Source of the DNA: Xanthomonas pisi DSM 18956
Lineage (GTDB): Bacteria > Pseudomonadota > Gammaproteobacteria > Xanthomonadales > Xanthomonadaceae
Assembly (NCBI RefSeq): GCF_001010415.1
Contig: NZ_JPLE01000007.1
Span: forward strand, 26,188 to 90,187
DNA: 64,000 bases
Reading direction: 5' to 3'
Shown here one piece after another: positions 59,109-64,000 of this stretch. Numbering within the stretch: the first letter of the stretch is position 1; every line of letters starts with the position of its first letter. The translations under genes were made by a program, and so were the position numbers. Below the pieces are notes generated by a model. The model was not told the origin of the DNA and ran no database searches. It worked only from the letters and a program-made list of their open reading frames with translations.

Positions 59109-59387
59109 CTCCCGCCGAGCCTGCGCTGGCGACTCGATCCTGATCGTCAACGCGTCGCTCCAAGGCAGACGCGTCGCGCAATCGCTTCAACGCGCGCCAC
59201 GCGATGGTTGCGGATTCGCAGGCCACGTCCTGTCGCACTGTGCAGTGCGGCAGTGACGACCGGCATCCGCACACTACGATCGATATGGGCACGCCGCCGC
59301 TGCCCATCGCTTCCCTCTCCACCCCCGGTTGCCGCATGCGGCATGCCACAGCGTGCGCTGCCGGGGGTCTCCCGCAAAGGTCCCTAG

Positions 59388-61619
59388 ATGATTCGCCTGC
59401 ATCCGCTGGTGGTCGCGCTATCGCTTGCGCTGCCCGCTGTTCCGTTGTGTGCCCACGCTGCCGAATCAGACGCTGGTGGCGATGCTGCGCGTGAGGTACG
59501 CGACTTCGATCGTTTGCAGGTCACTGCCACGCGCACCCAGCGTGCATTGATCGACGTGCCGGGCACGGTGGATGTCATCGACCGCGAACAACTGGACAAC
59601 CAACTGGTACGCGAACTCAGGGATCTGTTCCGCTACACGCCCGGCGTGTCGGTGACCAGCAACAGCGGCCGCTTTGCCGGCGCCAGCGGCATCCGCATTC
59701 GCGGGCTGGACGGCAACCGCGTCGCGATCCTGGTGGACAACGTACCGGTGTCGGACACCTTCGCGTTCGGCAGCTATCTCAATGCCAACCGCAATTTCGT
59801 CGATCTTGAAACGCTCAAGCGGGTGGAGGTCGTGCGTGGGCCGGCCAGCTCGCTGTATGGCTCCGATGCGCTGGGTGGCGTGGTGGCGTTCGTCACCAAG
59901 GACCCGTCGGATTACCTGAGCGCCGACAAGCGCAGCTATCTCGGTGTGAAGTTCGGGTACGAAGGCGACTGGAACGGCCTGTTTGCCGGCGCCACTGCGG
60001 CATTCGGCGGCGAGCGCTGGAGCGGCATGGTGGCCGTGGCGCATCGCCAGGGCCAGGAAGCGCAGAACCAGGGCGACAACCGCAGTCGCGACGTCACGCG
60101 TACCGCGTCCAATCCGCAGACCGTCGACGGGCGCAGCGTGCTGGCCAAACTGGTCTACGCACCGAACGCGCAGCAACGTTTCAAGCTTACTGTCGAAGGC
60201 AATGAAGACTACGGCAGCATCGAAGCGCTGAGCGGCATCGACCCGCGGGTGACGACGCCATCGCTGCGCATCCTGTCGCAGGACGGTCGCGATCATCAGA
60301 CCCGTGCGCGGGTGTCGCTGCGGCATGAGCTGGACGCACTGGACGCAGCGCTGGCCGACGACCTGCAGTGGCAGTTCTATCGCCAGGACAGCGAAAGCCT
60401 GCAACGCACCGACGAGTTGCGTGGCAACAACACGCGCCGCCACAACGAACACAATTTCGACCAGCGCGTGTATGGCGTGCTGATCAATGCGCACAAGCAC
60501 ATCGAGACCGCGGCGCTGACGCACGACATCACCTACGGCCTGGACGGCACCTGGACCGATACGCGCGCCAAGCGTGACGGGTATTCGGTGAATCTGGCCA
60601 ATGGCGCGGTCAGCAACCGGGTGGGCCAGGACGTGTTTCCGGTGCGCGATTTCCCGAAGAGCGAAACCACCAAGCTCGGTCTGTACGCGCAGGACGAAAT
60701 CCGCCTGCTGGATGGCAGGCTGTCGCTGACCCCGGGCGTGCGCGTGGACTACTTCCGTCTGGCGCCGCAGCTGGACGGCATCTTCCGCGAAGACAATCCG
60801 GGCGTGGCGGTCGCAACCATCGACCAGACGCAGGTGTCGCCCAAATTCGGCGCGGTGTGGCGCTTCTCGCAAGCCTGGTCGGCGTATGCCAACTATGCGC
60901 ACGGGTTTCGTGCGCCGCCGTACAACGACGTCAATATCGGCTTCACCAATCTGCAGGCGCGCTACACCGCCATCGCCAATCCGGATCTGAAATCGGAAAC
61001 CAGTCGCGGCGGCGAGCTGGGGCTGCGCTTCAACGATGCCGTGGGCTATCTGGGCGTGAGCGTGTACTACACCGACTACCGCAACTTCATCGAATCCTAT
61101 GCACCGGCCGGCGTCAACGCGGAAGGCTTGCTGCTGTTCCAGTCGCGCAATGTCGACGATGTGGTGATCAAGGGCGCCGAAGCGCGTGGCGGTCTGGATC
61201 TTGGCGCGCTGGCCGGCTGGCAGGGCTGGTCGTTGAACAGCGCGGTGGCCTATTCGGAAGGCGACAACCTCACCGACGACACCCCGCTGAATTCGGTCGA
61301 CCCGTTGCGCGGCACGCTGGGCGTCGCCTTCGACAGCGATGGCTGGGGTGCGGAACTGATCGGCACGGTCGTCGCCCGCAAGCGTCGCCCGCAGCTGGAC
61401 AGCTACTACACGCCGGCCGGCTACGCCACGCTGGATGTGATGGGCCACTGGGAATTCGCCCCTGGCGCCAAGGTCACCGCCGGCATCTTCAATCTGGCCG
61501 ACCGCCGCTATGTGGACTGGAACGCGCTGCCCAACGGCACGCTGGCCAGCAGCACGGTGCTGGATCGCTTCACCGGCGCCGGGCGCACGGCGTCGGTCAG
61601 CCTGGCGGTGAGCTGGTAG
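59388..61619 (+). CDS. TonB-dependent heme receptor (HemR/HutA type)
   Basis: A 743-residue outer-membrane receptor. A signal peptide (core LVVALSLALPAVPLCAHAA) is followed by a TonB-box-like region before FDRLQVTATRTQRALIDVP, the plug with VRELRDLFRYTPGVSV and VEVVRGPASSLYGSDALGG, and the barrel carrying the heme-receptor FRAP/NPDL signature (GFRAPPYNDVNIGF, then ANPDLKSETSRGGELG). A conserved His lies at about HEHNF in the barrel. It ends ASVSLAVSW, with C-terminal Trp. It follows hemP and is separated from it by 279 bases. Heme specificity is supported by that neighbour. Confidence 0.92.
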   Translation: MIRLHPLVVALSLALPAVPLCAHAAESDAGGDAAREVRDFDRLQVTATRTQRALIDVPGTVDVIDREQLDNQLVRELRDLFRYTPGVSVTSNSGRFAGASGIRIRGLDGNRVAILVDNVPVSDTFAFGSYLNANRNFVDLETLKRVEVVRGPASSLYGSDALGGVVAFVTKDPSDYLSADKRSYLGVKFGYEGDWNGLFAGATAAFGGERWSGMVAVAHRQGQEAQNQGDNRSRDVTRTASNPQTVDGRSVLAKLVYAPNAQQRFKLTVEGNEDYGSIEALSGIDPRVTTPSLRILSQDGRDHQTRARVSLRHELDALDAALADDLQWQFYRQDSESLQRTDELRGNNTRRHNEHNFDQRVYGVLINAHKHIETAALTHDITYGLDGTWTDTRAKRDGYSVNLANGAVSNRVGQDVFPVRDFPKSETTKLGLYAQDEIRLLDGRLSLTPGVRVDYFRLAPQLDGIFREDNPGVAVATIDQTQVSPKFGAVWRFSQAWSAYANYAHGFRAPPYNDVNIGFTNLQARYTAIANPDLKSETSRGGELGLRFNDAVGYLGVSVYYTDYRNFIESYAPAGVNAEGLLLFQSRNVDDVVIKGAEARGGLDLGALAGWQGWSLNSAVAYSEGDNLTDDTPLNSVDPLRGTLGVAFDSDGWGAELIGTVVARKRRPQLDSYYTPAGYATLDVMGHWEFAPGAKVTAGIFNLADRRYVDWNALPNGTLASSTVLDRFTGAGRTASVSLAVSW

Positions 61620-61624
61620 CCGCC

Positions 61625-62257
61625 ATGCCCATCGCCCGCACACTGCCGTTGTCCTCGGGTGCACGTGCCAGCCGCGCAGCATTGCCGCGCGCAGCGCAGT
61701 TGTCGGCGCTGGGCACGGTGCTGTGCTTGTATCGTCCGGCGCTGGGCAATGAGCTCGATGGCTGGCGGCACGCGGTCGACGCGGCCGCCTCGCGCCAGGT
61801 GGACAGCGATGGCGTGCGCGAAAGCATCTGGTTCTTCGGTGACGACGGCCAATGCTGTTGGCGCCTGCACCTGTTGCCGGACAGCGATTTTTTGAGTTGG
61901 GATCGCCTGGTCTCGCGCTTGCCGCCATTGCCGGCGGAAACGCACGGACTGGGCGTCGGCGAGCGCTTATGGCGTCGGCTGGCCGGGCGCATGCGCGGCG
62001 AGAGCTGGCGGTTGAGCGCGCTGCGCCTGCAGTCCACGGCCAATCGCCAGCTGCCGCTGGTCGCCAGTCTTGCGACCGTCTCCGCGCTGGGCGCCGAGGT
62101 TGCCGCGCGACTGGCCCGCGAAGAAGGCATCGACGGACGTGTGGCCGTGGACGATTGCTGTTGCGCACGCGCTGCCGCCTCGCGTGCGATGCAGGCCAGC
62201 TCGCGCGGTACCGATCCCACCGACATGACCACGTCGCTGCTGCGCCTGCGCCGCTGA
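61625..62257 (+). CDS. Hypothetical protein of the heme-uptake cluster
   Basis: A 210-residue cytoplasmic-looking protein starting 5 bases after the receptor stop. The middle section SIWFFGDDGQCCWRLHLLPD then SDFLSWDRLVSRLPPLP looks conserved, with a cluster of aromatic and Cys residues (QCC, and CCC near the end). No signal peptide is present. Its overlap-like spacing and position between the heme receptor and the DUF6607 gene suggest a role in heme handling. I cannot place it in a named family. Confidence 0.6.
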   Translation: MPIARTLPLSSGARASRAALPRAAQLSALGTVLCLYRPALGNELDGWRHAVDAAASRQVDSDGVRESIWFFGDDGQCCWRLHLLPDSDFLSWDRLVSRLPPLPAETHGLGVGERLWRRLAGRMRGESWRLSALRLQSTANRQLPLVASLATVSALGAEVAARLAREEGIDGRVAVDDCCCARAAASRAMQASSRGTDPTDMTTSLLRLRR

Positions 62258-62286
62258 CGTTTCCACGACCACGACCGAGAGTTCCG

Positions 62287-63222
62287 ATGAGCCGATTGTT
62301 TCCGTATGTTCCTGCCGTGATGCTGAGCCTGTTACCGGTGGTCGCCGCCGCGGCCGCGCAACCCGAGCGCGATCGCGATCGCCAGAGCATCCTGGCGATG
62401 CAGGGCGAATACGCAGTGGATTTCGCCTTCGACGAAACCGTGCTGCTCAAGCCCGGTTACGAGCGCGCATCGGCGATGCGCAGCGGCGCAAGCGAGGTGG
62501 TGATCGTGGTCGAAGACACGCCACGCAAGATCGTGCTGCAGCACCTGCTGGTGGATGAAAAGACCAGGCATGTGACCAAACACTGGCGGCAGGATTGGGT
62601 CTACGAGGCGCCGCAGCGCTTCGAATTCACCTCCGAGCAGACCTGGCAGGTGCGCGCAGTGCCGGCGGCGGTGACTGCCGGTGCCTGGACCCAATGCGTC
62701 TTCGAGGTGAGCGATGCACCGCGCTATTGCGGTAGCGGACGCTGGGACTACGCCGATGGTCACCCGACCTGGACCAGCGACCTGAGCTGGCGCCCCTTGC
62801 CGCGCCGCGAATACACCAAGCGCAGCGACTACAACGCGCTGTCGGTCATCAACCGCCATACGCTCACGCCCAACGGCTGGACGCACGAACAGTTCAACAC
62901 CAAGGTGCTGCGCAAGCCCGATGGCAGCCAGCAGGCGATCGCGCGCGAGTTCGGCTTCAACGACTATCGCAAGACCACCGAGGTCGATTTCGCCCCGGCC
63001 TACGCCTACTGGAAGGGCACGCAAGGCTACTGGGCCAAGGTGCGTACGCGTTGGGCCGCATTCCTGGACATGCCGCCAGGCCTGCATCTGAAAACCAAAC
63101 CCGATGGCATGGCGATGATCATGCCGATGTTCGAACAGGCCGAGACCGTGCAGAAGGGCAAGCGGGTCAAGGACGCGCAGATCGATGCGGTGTTTGCGCA
63201 GTGGGTGGAGCGCGCCAATTAA
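62287..63222 (+). CDS. DUF6607 family secreted protein
   Basis: A 311-residue exported protein with a signal peptide (MSRLFPYVPAVMLSLLPVVA, cleavage near AAAAA). The body is rich in Trp and Tyr, with QDWVYEAPQRFEFTSEQTW, RREYTKRSDYNALSVINRH and EVDFAPAYAYWKGTQGYWA. I recall this family (DUF6607) as commonly found next to TonB heme receptors. It may bind or process heme in the periplasm, but that is inferred from context. It starts 29 bases after the previous gene and is probably in the hemP operon. Confidence 0.7.
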   Translation: MSRLFPYVPAVMLSLLPVVAAAAAQPERDRDRQSILAMQGEYAVDFAFDETVLLKPGYERASAMRSGASEVVIVVEDTPRKIVLQHLLVDEKTRHVTKHWRQDWVYEAPQRFEFTSEQTWQVRAVPAAVTAGAWTQCVFEVSDAPRYCGSGRWDYADGHPTWTSDLSWRPLPRREYTKRSDYNALSVINRHTLTPNGWTHEQFNTKVLRKPDGSQQAIAREFGFNDYRKTTEVDFAPAYAYWKGTQGYWAKVRTRWAAFLDMPPGLHLKTKPDGMAMIMPMFEQAETVQKGKRVKDAQIDAVFAQWVERAN

Positions 63223-63465
63223 ACACATCGCCTGATGCGTAGGAGCGCGTTGGCGCGCGATGAGGCCTTACCGATACCGCCGCATCGCGCGCCCGCGCGC
63301 TCCTGCAGGGCCCTGCTTGATTCCTTTCCAGCAATTGGCCCAGGGAGGCTGTCGAGGCGCCGGCGAATGCCGCACCCGGACGTCGTAGGAGCGCACCCGG
63401 GCGCGACGCGGCTTTCCGGGGAACGCCCATCGCGCCCGGGTGCGCTCCCACGTGCAAGACGGCGG
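63223..63465. repeat. GTAG-type REP units downstream of the heme cluster
   Basis: GTAGGAGCGCGTTGGCGCGC begins at 63239, and its partner GCGCGCCCGCGCGCTCCTGC ends at 63306. A second unit, GTAGGAGCGCACCCGGGCGC, begins at 63386 with partner CGCGCCCGGGTGCGCTCCCAC ending at 63452. The units flank a spacer without a gene. They resemble the cluster at 36647-36905. Confidence 0.75.
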
Positions 63466-63819
63466 TTATTCCTTGAACATCAAAAACGCAGCCACGAGGA
63501 TCAAGCCGAACGCGGCCCAGTGATTCCACTTCAGCGCCTGGCCCAGGTAGAAGGTCGAGAAGCCGGCGAACACCAGCAGGGTGATCACTTCCTGCATGCC
63601 CTTGAGCTGGGGTGCCGAATACACCGCGCTGCCCAGGCGGTTGCCCGGCACCTGCAGGCAGTATTCGAAAAACGCGATGCCCCAGCTGACCAGGATCGCG
63701 ATCATCAGCGGCGTGCTCTTGTACTTCAGATGCCCGTACCAGGCGAAGGTCATGAACACGTTGCTGGCGAGCAGCAGCAGGATTGGGTACAGGTAAGCAG
63801 TGAAGGGGGCGGTGGGCAT
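63466..63819 (-). CDS. DUF486/DMT small multidrug-like membrane protein
   Basis: A 117-residue integral membrane protein with about four transmembrane helices. It opens with YLYPILLLLASNVFMTFAWYG, the middle has PLMIAILVSWGIAFFEYCLQ and VPGNRLG, and the end has FYLGQALKWNHWAAFGLILV. This matches DUF486, a family in the drug/metabolite transporter clan. The substrate is unknown. The start at 63819 (MPTAPFTAYLYP) is chosen because it begins just before the first helix; the frame extends 11 codons further. Confidence 0.82.
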   Translation of the reverse strand: MPTAPFTAYLYPILLLLASNVFMTFAWYGHLKYKSTPLMIAILVSWGIAFFEYCLQVPGNRLGSAVYSAPQLKGMQEVITLLVFAGFSTFYLGQALKWNHWAAFGLILVAAFLMFKE

Positions 63820-63950
63820 GACGGCGGACGGCAGGAAAGGGGCCGGCAGCATAAGCCAGCGCCGTTAAGCGCACGCGACCGTGCCGATGAGTCCGGCATG
63901 CGGGTTCAGGCCGTCGAAAGGCCGATGCCAAGCGCTCGCATGCGCCATGG

Positions 63951-64000
63951 CTAGAGCGTGTTATGTACTTTGAGGTGAATGCGAAGCGTCCTGTGGCGCG
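63951..64000. repeat. Second copy of the CTAG-GCGTGTTATGTAC repeat (cut by the window end)
   Basis: CTAGAGCGTGTTATGTACTT and the following bases match 19262-19310 at about 45 of 48 positions. The element runs past the window, so its full length and any transposase are not visible. Confidence 0.65.

Overview
The window is 64 kb of a GC-rich (about 65 %) gammaproteobacterial chromosome. Gene content and order point to Xanthomonas. The evidence is a division/cell-wall (dcw) cluster followed by lpxC-dciA-M23-secA, a sedolisin-type secreted peptidase, a 475-residue secreted alpha-amylase of the X. campestris type, large TonB receptors, GTAG-type REP sequences and many (G)GGATT(C/G) heptamer elements. 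It looks like ordinary chromosome without a prophage, CRISPR array, rRNA or tRNA gene. All large genes appear intact.

Region by region. 1-9.0 kb (+): the end of mraY, then ftsW, murG, murC, ddl, ftsQ, ftsA and ftsZ, most with ATGA-type overlaps, closed by a strong terminator behind ftsZ. 9.1-14.7 kb: lpxC, a dciA-like gene (-), an M23 peptidase and secA. 15.1-17.3 kb: a VOC-fold protein, a MutT-ThiE fusion and an orphan TPR protein. 17.4-19.0 kb (-): a DUF4124 protein and metF. 19.4-24.3 kb: quinone oxidoreductase, S53 peptidase, VOC protein (-) and a galactose-1-dehydrogenase-like oxidoreductase. 24.4-29.3 kb (-): a histidine phosphatase fused to a membrane domain, alpha-amylase and a zinc-ribbon membrane protein. 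29.4-32.3 kb: DUF2058, DUF3228, an outer-membrane barrel and two small proteins. 32.4-39.8 kb: ahcY (-) with an SAH riboswitch, an S9 peptidase and ppc. 39.8-45.0 kb: a TetR-DUF4105-lipase operon and an OmpA lipoprotein with glycine/aspartate repeats. 45.6-49.8 kb: TonB receptor plus histidine acid phosphatase (phytase-like). 49.8-50.6 kb: a dense palindromic repeat array. 50.6-58.8 kb: metK (-), a YdjM-type protein, dusB, DUF4893, ribokinase and NupC (-), and an aldo/keto reductase. 58.9-63.9 kb: a Fur-boxed heme-uptake cluster (hemP, TonB heme receptor, unknown ORF, DUF6607), then a DUF486 protein (-).

Themes. Envelope biogenesis dominates the left third. Three activated-methyl-cycle enzymes (metF, ahcY, metK) lie on the minus strand within 34 kb, and ahcY carries a recognisable SAH riboswitch. 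Secreted or surface nutrient-acquisition functions (amylase, proteases, phytase with TonB receptor, heme uptake) fill the middle and right.

The most interesting points are regulatory RNA structures: the ahcY SAH riboswitch, a 31-codon leader ORF that overlaps the secA start and spans a terminator-like hairpin, three perfect hairpins in tandem at the secA stop codon, and a hairpin that hides the murC ribosome-binding site. There is also a family of inverted-repeat elements that has been translated into the MurG tail. All functional calls come from reading motifs and family resemblance; no searches were run.
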